A DNA stretch of 9,704 bases. Origin: a bacterium. Lineage in GTDB: Bacteria; Atribacterota; Phoenicimicrobiia; Phoenicimicrobiales; Phoenicimicrobiaceae. Each line of letters begins with the position of its first letter. Position 1 is the first letter of the stretch. Of the stretch, positions 1 to 5,815 are shown one piece after another. The notes beneath the pieces are model-generated. The model was given only the letters and a program-made list of their open reading frames with translations. It had not been told where the DNA came from and did not search any database. A program made the position numbers and the translations under genes. The stretch lies in assembly GCA_018819665.1 (NCBI GenBank), contig JAHJOY010000221.1, forward strand, positions 1 through 9,704, in the 5' to 3' direction.

Positions 1-74
1 CCTAAATACGAATGTTAGTCTAAACTTTTTCTATCTTTTCTTTCCCTTTCTTAACTCGATACTGTTTTTAAATA
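1..74. other. Upstream AT-rich region, no gene seen
   Basis: I see no open frame with a ribosome binding site on either strand here. The stretch is AT-rich, with a pyrimidine-rich tract on the + strand at about 26-53. It lies directly upstream of the -35 box at 75, so part of it could act as an UP-like element; that is inference only. Confidence 0.4.
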
Positions 75-103
75 TTGACAGAAGTGAAAAGGTATGCTAA
101 TAT
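75..103 (+). promoter_or_regulatory. Sigma-70 promoter of the aromatic operon leader
   Basis: TTGACA at 75-80 is a perfect -35 box. A 17-nt spacer separates it from TAATAT at 98-103, which is one base off the consensus -10 and is preceded by TGC (95-97), an extended -10. Transcription should begin near 109-111. That puts the Shine-Dalgarno sequence of the leader peptide (AAGGAG, 117-122) only a few bases into the RNA. The smpB promoter in this window has the same extended -10 pattern, TATGCTA. Confidence 0.85.
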
Positions 104-130
104 CTTAAAAAATGTTAAGGAGTAGACAAG

Positions 131-223
131 GTGGTTTCAAAAAGAGAATTTACTAAATTAACAAATTCCTTTAATTTTTATTTTTACTATTATTCCACCG
201 ATGTTTATGCCTTAACATCTTAG
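131..223 (+). CDS. Phe/Tyr-rich leader peptide of the aromatic operon attenuator
   Basis: This is a 30-codon frame starting with GTG at 131 and ending with TAG at 221-223. AAGGAG at 117-122 lies 8 nt before the start, and an in-frame TAA at 116-118 rules out a longer frame. Residues 14-21 read FNFYFYYY, seven aromatics in eight codons; with Phe7 and Tyr26 the total is 4 Phe and 5 Tyr, and there is no Trp. The stop codon falls at the end of the first arm of a chain of alternative hairpins that leads to T-runs before aroH. Peptides of this kind (pheA and pheST leaders of enterobacteria, the aroR leader before aroF in corynebacteria) act by ribosome stalling when the matching charged tRNA is scarce, not as functional proteins. 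I infer the same role here: sensing Phe-tRNA and Tyr-tRNA to control the shikimate operon. Chance is possible in AT-rich DNA, but promoter, SD, aromatic run and stop position all agree. Confidence 0.85.
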   Translation: MVSKREFTKLTNSFNFYFYYYSTDVYALTS

Positions 224-259
224 AAGTTTAAAATAAGATATTATAGGCATAGGCATCGG
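198..259 (+). promoter_or_regulatory. Attenuator hairpin A (arms 1:2)
   Basis: Arm 1 (198-222) pairs with arm 2 (234-259) around an 11-nt loop. The outer 15 bp (198-212 with 245-259) are continuous, with two G-U pairs at 204-205. The inner 10 positions have one C-A mismatch (216/240), and there is one bulged U at 244. Arm 1 is the 3' end of the leader peptide gene. A ribosome resting on its stop codon would cover all of arm 1, while one stalled on the Phe/Tyr run (170-193) would cover at most its first few bases. Hairpin A excludes hairpin B. Confidence 0.75.
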
Positions 260-279
260 TTTTATGCCTATGATATCTT
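235..279 (+). promoter_or_regulatory. Attenuator hairpin B (arms 2:3)
   Basis: Positions 235-251 pair with 263-279 in 17 continuous base pairs that include one G-U (242/272). The loop is 252-262. Its left arm is the same RNA as the right arm of hairpin A, and its right arm overlaps the left arm of hairpin C, so B excludes both. In a trp-like scheme this is the antiterminator. Arm 2 begins about 12 nt after the leader stop codon, close to the edge of a ribosome sitting there. Confidence 0.75.
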
Positions 280-312
280 TATATATTTATATATAAAGGT
301 CATAGGTTTTTT
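267..312 (+). terminator. Attenuator hairpin C (arms 3:4) with T6, candidate regulated terminator
   Basis: The lower stem pairs CCTATGA (267-273) with TCATAGG (300-306). After a small internal loop (274-276 against 299), the upper stem pairs 277-285 with 290-298 around a 4-nt loop. Six T residues follow at once (307-312). In the classical four-arm model this is the 3:4 terminator that B prevents. The upper stem is purely A/U apart from one G-C pair, and the T-run is followed by AAA, so termination strength is uncertain. Confidence 0.6.
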
Positions 313-337
313 AAATTCCTATGGCTTTTTTTGTTTT
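299..337 (+). terminator. Hairpin D (arms 4:5) with T7GT4, candidate terminator
   Basis: GTCATAGG (299-306) pairs with CCTATGGC (318-325) in 8 bp with one U-G, around an 11-nt loop. It is followed by TTTTTTTGTTTT (326-337), the best T-tract in the leader. Its left arm is the right arm of hairpin C, so C and D cannot coexist. D could be the true terminator with C as its competitor, or a second terminator behind C. It lies 119 nt before the aroH start. Confidence 0.6.
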
Positions 338-358
338 ATAAGAGGTTATGGTTACAAT
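331..358 (+). promoter_or_regulatory. Possible weak second promoter after the attenuator
   Basis: TTGTTT (331-336), a 16-nt spacer and TACAAT (353-358) resemble a weak sigma-70 promoter. If active, it would give basal aroH transcription that bypasses the attenuator. Such matches arise easily in AT-rich DNA and the -35 box overlaps a T-tract that the terminator already explains, so this is a low-confidence call. Confidence 0.25.
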
Positions 359-370
359 AAATAAATGTAA

Positions 371-407
371 TTGAGAGCCCTGATTTATTAGTGCGTGGCA
401 ATCTCAA
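371..407 (+). repeat. Degenerate GCAATCTC-type repeat hairpin in the aroH 5' UTR
   Basis: TTGAGA (371-376) and GCC (377-379) pair with GGC (397-399) and TCTCAA (402-407), leaving two bulged A residues. The 13-mer CGTGGCAATCTCA at 394-406 is repeated exactly at 8658-8670, in the repeat upstream of smpB. This looks like a decayed copy of the palindromic family found at three other intergenic sites in the window. Confidence 0.5.
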
Positions 408-456
408 ATTGTGTCAGAGAACCGTTGTCCCCTGGCGTGAAAAAGGAGGTATGCAT

Positions 457-852
457 ATGTTAGTGAGAGGAATAAGAGGAGCTACAACTGTAGATAGTAA
501 TACCAAAGAAGAAATTATAAAAAGAACTAGAAAATTATTGACCACTTTACAGAAAGAGAATGATATTAATATTGAAGATATAGCAAGTATTTTTTTCAGT
601 GCCACTTCTGATTTGAACGTTGCCTTTCCGGCTCAAGCAGCGCGAGAATTAGGCTGGGAACAAGTGCCCCTTTTTGATATGCAAGAAATAGATGTTCCGG
701 GGAGTTTGCCTCAATGTATTCGAGTATTAATCCAGATAAATTGCTCTAAAAATCAAACAGAAATAAAGCATTGTTATTTAAGAGGAGCAAAAACATTAAG
801 AAAAGATTTGGTTAAAGAGACCTTAAATTTAAAGGAGAGTGAGTTAAAATGA
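457..852 (+). CDS. aroH: Chorismate mutase, AroH type
   Basis: This enzyme converts chorismate to prephenate, the first step of the Phe/Tyr branch, probably as a cytosolic trimer. The 131-residue protein follows the Bacillus subtilis AroH pattern from end to end: RGIRGATT at the N terminus, SATSDL and FPAQAARELGW in the middle, MQEIDV, CIRV, and a Tyr107...Arg115 pair near the C terminus. Arg7, Glu77, Arg89, Tyr107 and Arg115 match the known catalytic set (Arg7, Glu78, Arg90, Tyr108, Arg116), with a one-residue deletion before the GW. Asp74 stands where B. subtilis has Cys75. I chose ATG 457, 7 nt after AAGGAGG (443-449), because it puts the catalytic arginine at position 7. The GTG at 391 and the ATG at 451 (1 nt from the SD) are in frame but poorly placed. 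The stop overlaps the aroF start by 4 nt (ATGA), implying translational coupling. It is first in the operon, behind the Phe/Tyr leader. Confidence 0.95.
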   Translation: MLVRGIRGATTVDSNTKEEIIKRTRKLLTTLQKENDINIEDIASIFFSATSDLNVAFPAQAARELGWEQVPLFDMQEIDVPGSLPQCIRVLIQINCSKNQTEIKHCYLRGAKTLRKDLVKETLNLKESELK

Positions 853-1901
853 TTATCGTAATGAATGGCAAAACCGATGATGCTGATGTAGAAAAAGTAA
901 TACATAAATTATACGAAATGGGACATAAAGTACACATCTCTCGGGGAGAAAGGCGGATTATCTTAGGAGTAATCGGAGATGTGGAAAATTTAGCTTCTGT
1001 ACCCTTTTATGCTTTTAATGGTGTAGAAGAAATTATCCGCATTGTAAAACCTTATAAATTAGCAAGCAGGGAATTTAAGGATTTTGATACTATCATTAAG
1101 GTAAAAGATGTAATTATTGGAGGAAAAGAAGTAATAGTAATGGCCGGACCCTGCGTTATAGAAAACGAAAAACAAATATTTGAGACTGCCCGCTACGTCA
1201 AAGCTTCAGGAGCAAAGATATTAAGGGGAGGAGCTTTTAAACCCAGGACTTCTCCTTACAGCTTTCAGGGATTAGGGGAAGAAGGCTTAAAGTTGTTGGC
1301 TCAGGCAGGGGAAGAGACAGGTTTAGCAGTTGTAACTGAAGTGATGTCGGTTAACCAGATAGAACTGGTAGGTAAATATACCGATATATTTCAAGTAGGC
1401 GCTCGTAATATGCAGAATTTTGTATTACTAAAAGAATTGGGTAAAACTAAAAAACCAATATTATTAAAAAGAGGACTGTCAGCTACCATAGAGGAATTGT
1501 TATTATCAGCAGAATATATTTTATCTCAGGGGAATTACGAAGTGATATTATGTGAGCGAGGAATTCGTACTTTTGAAAACTATACCCGTAATACTTTGGA
1601 TTTAAGCGCAGTCCCTGTATTAAAGAGGTTGAGTCACTTGCCAATAATTGTAGATCCCAGCCACGCTACCGGCAGATGGAGATTGGTAAGCCCAATGGCC
1701 AAGGCTGCCATAGCTGTTGGAGCAGATGGCTTACTTATCGAAGTCCATCCTGATCCCAGAAGTTCGCTTAGCGATGGAGCTCAGACTTTAAGACTCGATA
1801 CCTTTACTCAATTAATGAAAGAATTAAGCCCTATAGCTCAGGCGGTAGGCCGAGAATTAGGCACATCTGCTGAAAATGATTTAGAGAGGATGAAAAATTA
1901 A
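849..1901 (+). CDS. aroF: DAHP synthase, type Ibeta, with N-terminal regulatory domain
   Basis: This enzyme condenses phosphoenolpyruvate and erythrose 4-phosphate to DAHP, the committed step of the shikimate pathway. Residues 1 to about 70 form the ferredoxin-like (ACT-like) domain of Thermotoga-type enzymes, ending in VKPYKLASREF, and the TIM-barrel follows. The metal ligands are visible: Cys102 in AGPC, His272 in DPSHATG, Glu298 in EVHPDP and Asp309 in SDG. As I recall, these are the same residue numbers as in the T. maritima enzyme. LRGGAFKPRTSPYSFQG (125-141) and LCERGIRTFE (234-243) are substrate-binding signatures. In the T. maritima enzyme the N-terminal domain gives feedback inhibition by Tyr and, less strongly, Phe. 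The same is likely here and would complement the Phe/Tyr leader. The start ATG overlaps the aroH stop, with a GGAG a little upstream. The length of 350 residues is normal. Confidence 0.96.
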   Translation: MIIVMNGKTDDADVEKVIHKLYEMGHKVHISRGERRIILGVIGDVENLASVPFYAFNGVEEIIRIVKPYKLASREFKDFDTIIKVKDVIIGGKEVIVMAGPCVIENEKQIFETARYVKASGAKILRGGAFKPRTSPYSFQGLGEEGLKLLAQAGEETGLAVVTEVMSVNQIELVGKYTDIFQVGARNMQNFVLLKELGKTKKPILLKRGLSATIEELLLSAEYILSQGNYEVILCERGIRTFENYTRNTLDLSAVPVLKRLSHLPIIVDPSHATGRWRLVSPMAKAAIAVGADGLLIEVHPDPRSSLSDGAQTLRLDTFTQLMKELSPIAQAVGRELGTSAENDLERMKN

Positions 1902-3191
1902 GTGGAACTTGTTTTAGAAAAAGTCAACCAATTAAAAGGAAATATATTTGTCCCGGGAGATAAATCAATCTCTCATCGCTCTCTGATTTTAGGGTCTATT
2001 GCTCAGGGAGAAACTCGAGTATACAATTTATTAAATTCCTTAGATTGTCTAAGAACTTTAGATTGTATGCAAGCCTTAGGAGTGAAAATAGAGTTAGACG
2101 TAGATAATTCTGTTAATATAAAAGGAAAAGGATTATATGGATTGCAAGAACCGAAAGATATACTCGATGTGGGGAACTCAGGGACGACCGTTCGTCTTTT
2201 AGCCGGATTGCTTAGTGGACAGAATTTTTATTCTGTTTTAAATGGAGATAATTCAATCAGAAAAAGACCTATGAAAAGAGTGGCCCAACCTCTTAGGTTA
2301 ATGGGGGCAGATATTTGGGGGAGGGAAGATGGCCATTTTGCACCTTTAAGTATAAGAGGAAGTAAACTTAATCCTTTCCAATATACCTTACCTGTAGCCA
2401 GTGCTCAGGTGAAATCAGCCCTTCTGTTGGCTGGTCTTTATGCAACTGGTGAGACAGTTATTAGAGAACATCTGTCCACCAGGGACCATACCGAGAGGAT
2501 GTTAGAGATTATGCAGGCAGATATAAAGATTTCTCCTCCTGAAATTAAAATAAAGGGCGGAACAGAATTAAGGAGTACTGATATTTTTATTCCTGGCGAT
2601 ATTTCTTCTGCTGCTTATTTCATAGCAGCTGCCAGTATATTAAGAGACTCACGGATTATAATTAAGCAGGTAGGGGTTAATCCTACCAGGACCGGAATAA
2701 TTGAAATATTAAAAAAAATGGGGACAAAGATTGATATTTTAAATTACCAGATAAAATCAAATGAACCTCAGGCTGATTTAATGATAGAATATTCAAAACT
2801 AAAGGGAGTAGAGATTAAGAAAGAAAATGTGCCTTTCTTAATCGATGAATTACCTCTTATTGCGGTGGTGGCAACTCAGGCACAGGGTAAAACGGTAGTA
2901 AGTGGGGCAAGAGAATTAAGAGTAAAGGAGTCTGATCGGATAAAAGCTATTGTCAGCGAATTAAAAAAAATGGGAGCAGATATTGAGGAAGAAGAAGATG
3001 GTTTTACAGTAAATGGTCCCACTAGATTGCAGGGAGCAGTCTGTGAAAGTTACAATGATCACCGAATTGCTATGTCCTTAGCAGTCGCTGCTCTATTGGC
3101 TGAAGGAAAAACGGTTATAAAAAATTCAGAATGTATAGATATTTCCTTCCCCGGATTTGAAAATACTTTACAAAATTTGATTAATTTTTAA
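1902..3191 (+). CDS. aroA: EPSP synthase (3-phosphoshikimate 1-carboxyvinyltransferase), class II-like
   Basis: This enzyme joins shikimate 3-phosphate and PEP to give EPSP, step 6 of the pathway. At 429 residues it is of normal length. It has the phosphate-binding start GDKSISHR (19-26), GNSGTTVRLL (91-100), KRPMKRV (121-127), the catalytic Asp315-Glu316 in IDELP, KESDRI (342-347) and NDHRIAM (385-391). Four short motifs used to define class II (glyphosate-insensitive type) enzymes are all present: GDKS, SAQVK (167-171), RDHTE (194-198) and NPTR (260-263). Insensitivity itself cannot be read from the sequence. The start is GTG directly after the aroF stop, with no gap, and GAGAGGA (1884-1890) inside aroF serves as the ribosome binding site. 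A 57-nt gap holding a palindromic repeat separates it from aroE. Confidence 0.96.
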   Translation: MELVLEKVNQLKGNIFVPGDKSISHRSLILGSIAQGETRVYNLLNSLDCLRTLDCMQALGVKIELDVDNSVNIKGKGLYGLQEPKDILDVGNSGTTVRLLAGLLSGQNFYSVLNGDNSIRKRPMKRVAQPLRLMGADIWGREDGHFAPLSIRGSKLNPFQYTLPVASAQVKSALLLAGLYATGETVIREHLSTRDHTERMLEIMQADIKISPPEIKIKGGTELRSTDIFIPGDISSAAYFIAAASILRDSRIIIKQVGVNPTRTGIIEILKKMGTKIDILNYQIKSNEPQADLMIEYSKLKGVEIKKENVPFLIDELPLIAVVATQAQGKTVVSGARELRVKESDRIKAIVSELKKMGADIEEEEDGFTVNGPTRLQGAVCESYNDHRIAMSLAVAALLAEGKTVIKNSECIDISFPGFENTLQNLINF

Positions 3192-3194
3192 TCT

Positions 3195-3226
3195 GTCATT
3201 GCGAACGCAGTGAAGCAATCTCTATA
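3195..3226. repeat. Palindromic intergenic repeat (ATTGC...GCAATCTC family)
   Basis: The sequence TGTCATTGCGAACGCAGTGAAGCAATCTCTATA has the inverted ends ATTGC and GCAAT. It fills most of the aroA-aroE gap and ends shortly before the aroE ribosome binding site. Related copies sit at 7440-7497 and 8617-8670, with a decayed one at 371-407. Repeats of this type are scattered through many genomes, often as REP-like elements. Here it appears not to end the operon, since no T-run follows. Confidence 0.7.
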
Positions 3227-3248
3227 AAGAATTAAGGTGGGGATGTAA

Positions 3249-4124
3249 ATGAAAAAAGAAATAAACGGAAAGACCAAAATAATCGGAATAATCGGCAAAA
3301 ACATAGAAAATAGTCTTTCCCCACTTATCCATAATCAAATAATACTTAAACATTCTTTAAACTTTTGTTATTTACCTTTTCAAGTAGCAGAAACTGATTT
3401 ATGTAAAGTCATTCAAGGGATAAAAGCCCTGAATATAAGAGGGGTAAACATCACCTTCCCTTACAAAGAGAAAGCAATTAAATTTTTGGACGAAGTGGAA
3501 GAATCTGCCCGAAGAATTGGGGCAGTAAATACTATTGTCAATAATAAAGGGGCTCTCACCGGTTACAATACTGATGTAATTGGATTTAAAAAAAGCCTGC
3601 AGGAAGATGGAAAATTTGTCATAAAAGAAAAAAAAGCAGTTATTTTGGGAGCAGGAGGGGCTGCTCGAGCAGTAGTTTACGCTCTCTTAGAGGAAGGGAT
3701 AAAAGAAATATGTATCTTTAATCGGACTTTAGAAAAGGCTAAAAAGATTAAACAAGATCTATCATCCTTTTTCCCCAAAAGCCGTATTATTGTATTTCCT
3801 TTAGAGGAAGAGGATTTAAAAGATAAAATAGAGAAGGCTCATCTTTTAGTTAATACCACTTCTATAGGAATGGCACCCCGAGTCGATAATACTCCTTTGC
3901 CTGATGAAAAATTGTTTCACCCTAATCTCTTAGTTTACGATCTTATCTATCATCCAGCGAAGACTCTTTTTCTAAAACAAGCGGAAAGGGCGGGAGCAAA
4001 GATAATTAATGGTTTACCGATGTTAGTTTATCAGGGCATGGAGAGTTTTTATCTTTGGACTGGCTTTAAACCAGAAGGGGAAGAAGTATTAGAAATGATT
4101 GAAAAAATTACTCAGATTGCTTAG
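3249..4124 (+). CDS. aroE: Shikimate 5-dehydrogenase
   Basis: This enzyme reduces 3-dehydroshikimate to shikimate with NADPH, step 4 of the pathway. The 291 residues carry the substrate site NSLSPLIHN (21-29), NITFPYK (67-73) with catalytic Lys73, and NTDVIG (107-112) with catalytic Asp109. The Rossmann loop is GAGGAAR (134-140). NRT at 158-160 is the usual NADP phosphate-recognition motif. NTTSIGM (202-208), YDLIYHP (230-236) and NGLPMLVYQG (254-263) complete the family pattern. ATG 3249 follows the G-rich ribosome site AAGGTGGGG (3234-3242). It lies 57 nt after aroA and 29 nt before aroC. Nothing suggests the quinate/shikimate YdiB type over AroE, and the operon context favours AroE. Confidence 0.96.
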   Translation: MKKEINGKTKIIGIIGKNIENSLSPLIHNQIILKHSLNFCYLPFQVAETDLCKVIQGIKALNIRGVNITFPYKEKAIKFLDEVEESARRIGAVNTIVNNKGALTGYNTDVIGFKKSLQEDGKFVIKEKKAVILGAGGAARAVVYALLEEGIKEICIFNRTLEKAKKIKQDLSSFFPKSRIIVFPLEEEDLKDKIEKAHLLVNTTSIGMAPRVDNTPLPDEKLFHPNLLVYDLIYHPAKTLFLKQAERAGAKIINGLPMLVYQGMESFYLWTGFKPEGEEVLEMIEKITQIA

Positions 4125-4153
4125 AAGCTGAAAAGAAAGGAGAAAGAGTAGAA

Positions 4154-5293
4154 ATGCTAAGATTTCTTGATGCGGGAGAATCTCATGGAAAATGTTTGTT
4201 GGGAATAATGGAAGGATTTCCAGCCGGACTTTCCTTAAACGAAGAAAAGATCAGTCTTAATCTGAAAAGACGTCAAGGGGGGTATGGCAGAGGAGAGAGG
4301 ATGAAGATTGAACAGGATCGAGTAGAGATATTATCCGGATTGGTAGAAGGGAAAACCATAGGAAGTCCGCTTGGCTTAATGGTAAAAAATAAAGACTGGG
4401 AGAATTGGCAAGATAAAAAGAATCCTTCCTTAACTATCCCTCGGCCAGGGCATGCGGATTTTGCTGGTGCTATAAAATATGGATTTAAAGATGTGCGGAA
4501 AGTCTTAGAGAGAGCCAGTGCTCGACAAACTGCCATGAGGGTAGTTATTGGCTCGGTTGCAAGCTACCTTTTAGAAGAATTCAATATAGAAATTTACAGT
4601 TATGTATTAAGGATTGGGCAGGTTAAAGCAAAGAGAATTACTTCTTTTAATCGAGAAGTTAAAGAGGAAATTAATAAATCCCCTGTATATTGTGTAGATG
4701 GAATTGCATCAATTGGAATGTGCAGAGAAATTGATCGAGCTCGGGAGAAAGGAGATACTTTAGGGGGGGTATTTGAGGTGGTAATTACTGGAGTCCCTAT
4801 TGGCTTAGGAAGTTATGTTCAATGGGATAGACGTCTGGATGCTCGATTGGCTTCAGCTTTAATGAGTATTCCAGGGGTAAAGGCAGTAGAAATAGGCGAA
4901 GGAATAGAAGCCTCGGAGAAAAAAGGTTCAGATGTCCATGATGAAATTTTTATTCAAGATAAGCCAAAAAATAATTCTTCTCGATATTATCGAAAAACTA
5001 ATCGAGCAGGAGGCATAGAAGGTGGAGTTACCAATGGAGAAGAGGTGGTAATTAGAGCCTATCTTAAACCTATACCTACTTTAATTAATCCTCTTCATTC
5101 TATTGATTTTGCCACTAAAAAGGAGACAAAAGCAATCTATCAAAGGTCTGATATATGTGTAGTCCCAGCTGCCAGTGTAGTGGGAGAGGCGGTAGCAGCT
5201 TGGGAAATAGCAGTTGCTTTTCTGGAAAAGTTTGGCGGAGATTCCTTAATTGAAATTAAAGAAAATTATGAAAATTACAAGAAAAGGCTTTAA
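4154..5293 (+). CDS. aroC: Chorismate synthase
   Basis: This enzyme eliminates phosphate from EPSP to give chorismate, the last common step, and needs reduced FMN. The 379 residues show the family signatures: GESHG (8-12) with His11, RRQGGYGRGERM (39-50), GHADFAG (99-105) with His100, RASARQTA (120-127), a TNRAGGIEGG block (283-292), and RSDICVVPA (332-340) with a conserved Asp. The C-terminal tail is Lys/Glu-rich and ends 5 nt before aroK. AAAGGAG (4136-4142) lies 11 nt before ATG 4154, slightly far but the only good site. No flavin reductase domain is fused to it, so reduced FMN must come from another protein, as in most bacteria. Confidence 0.97.
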   Translation: MLRFLDAGESHGKCLLGIMEGFPAGLSLNEEKISLNLKRRQGGYGRGERMKIEQDRVEILSGLVEGKTIGSPLGLMVKNKDWENWQDKKNPSLTIPRPGHADFAGAIKYGFKDVRKVLERASARQTAMRVVIGSVASYLLEEFNIEIYSYVLRIGQVKAKRITSFNREVKEEINKSPVYCVDGIASIGMCREIDRAREKGDTLGGVFEVVITGVPIGLGSYVQWDRRLDARLASALMSIPGVKAVEIGEGIEASEKKGSDVHDEIFIQDKPKNNSSRYYRKTNRAGGIEGGVTNGEEVVIRAYLKPIPTLINPLHSIDFATKKETKAIYQRSDICVVPAASVVGEAVAAWEIAVAFLEKFGGDSLIEIKENYENYKKRL

Positions 5294-5298
5294 AAGAC

Positions 5299-5811
5299 AT
5301 GAGGAAAAATATTATTATTACCGGATTTATGGGGACTGGCAAGAGTGTGGTAGCAAAAGAATTAGCTCGAAAATTAAAAATGGAATTTATAGATATGGAC
5401 CGGATAATCGAAGAACGCCAGGGAACGAGCATAGCAGATATTTTTGCCAGATACGGGGAAAATTATTTTCGAGAACAAGAAAACAAATTAGTAAAAAAAT
5501 TATCTCAGAAAGAAAATATGGTAATTGCTACCGGTGGGGGAACTCTGCTTTCTTCGGATAATGCCAGAATGTTAGGCCAGGCAGGAGAGATTGTATGCCT
5601 TTACGCTGATTCCCAGACTATCTATAATCGGGTAAGAAGAAAGAATGATCGACCCCTCCTAAAAGGAGAAAATATTTTAAATAAAATTAATCTTCTCTTA
5701 GAAGAGAGAAAGAAAATATACGATAATATAAAATGGAAAATTAATACTTCTAATTTTACAACCCAAGAAGTCGTGGATAAGATAATAAATCTTTTAAAGT
5801 TAGAAAGGTGA
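5299..5811 (+). CDS. aroK: Shikimate kinase
   Basis: This enzyme phosphorylates shikimate at the 3-hydroxyl with ATP, step 5 of the pathway. The 170-residue single-domain protein belongs to the P-loop nucleoside monophosphate kinase fold. It has Walker A GFMGTGKS (9-16), the DMD motif (32-34) with shikimate-binding Asp34, GENYFR with Arg58, the GGG loop (79-81) and DRPLL (117-121) with lid Arg118; Arg137 matches the second conserved arginine. It begins 5 nt after aroC with only a weak AAAAGG (5282-5287) upstream, so it probably depends on translational coupling. It ends 4 nt before aroB. The symbol aroK rather than aroL is a convention; the sequence does not separate them. Confidence 0.95.
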   Translation: MRKNIIITGFMGTGKSVVAKELARKLKMEFIDMDRIIEERQGTSIADIFARYGENYFREQENKLVKKLSQKENMVIATGGGTLLSSDNARMLGQAGEIVCLYADSQTIYNRVRRKNDRPLLKGENILNKINLLLEERKKIYDNIKWKINTSNFTTQEVVDKIINLLKLER

Positions 5812-5815
5812 GTAG

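Noticed and set aside
391..456. N-terminal extension of aroH from GTG 391
   Set aside because: It lacks a ribosome site, overlaps a repeat hairpin, and would add residues before the conserved RGIRGATT start. ATG 457 with AAGGAGG 7 nt upstream gives the family-standard N terminus.
104..456. T-box or TRAP-type control of the aro operon
   Set aside because: No T-box core and no series of GAG/TAG triplets was found. The leader peptide with alternative hairpins explains the region better.
414..605. Minus-strand open frame opposite aroH
   Set aside because: It lies antisense to a clear chorismate mutase gene and has no recognisable protein features.
4273..4536. Minus-strand open frame opposite aroC
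   Set aside because: It mirrors the conserved chorismate synthase coding region and has no independent start signal.
5250..5561. Plus-strand frame overlapping the end of aroC and most of aroK
   Set aside because: It is in a different frame from aroC and aroK, both of which show intact family motifs. Its sequence is low in complexity and matches nothing I know.
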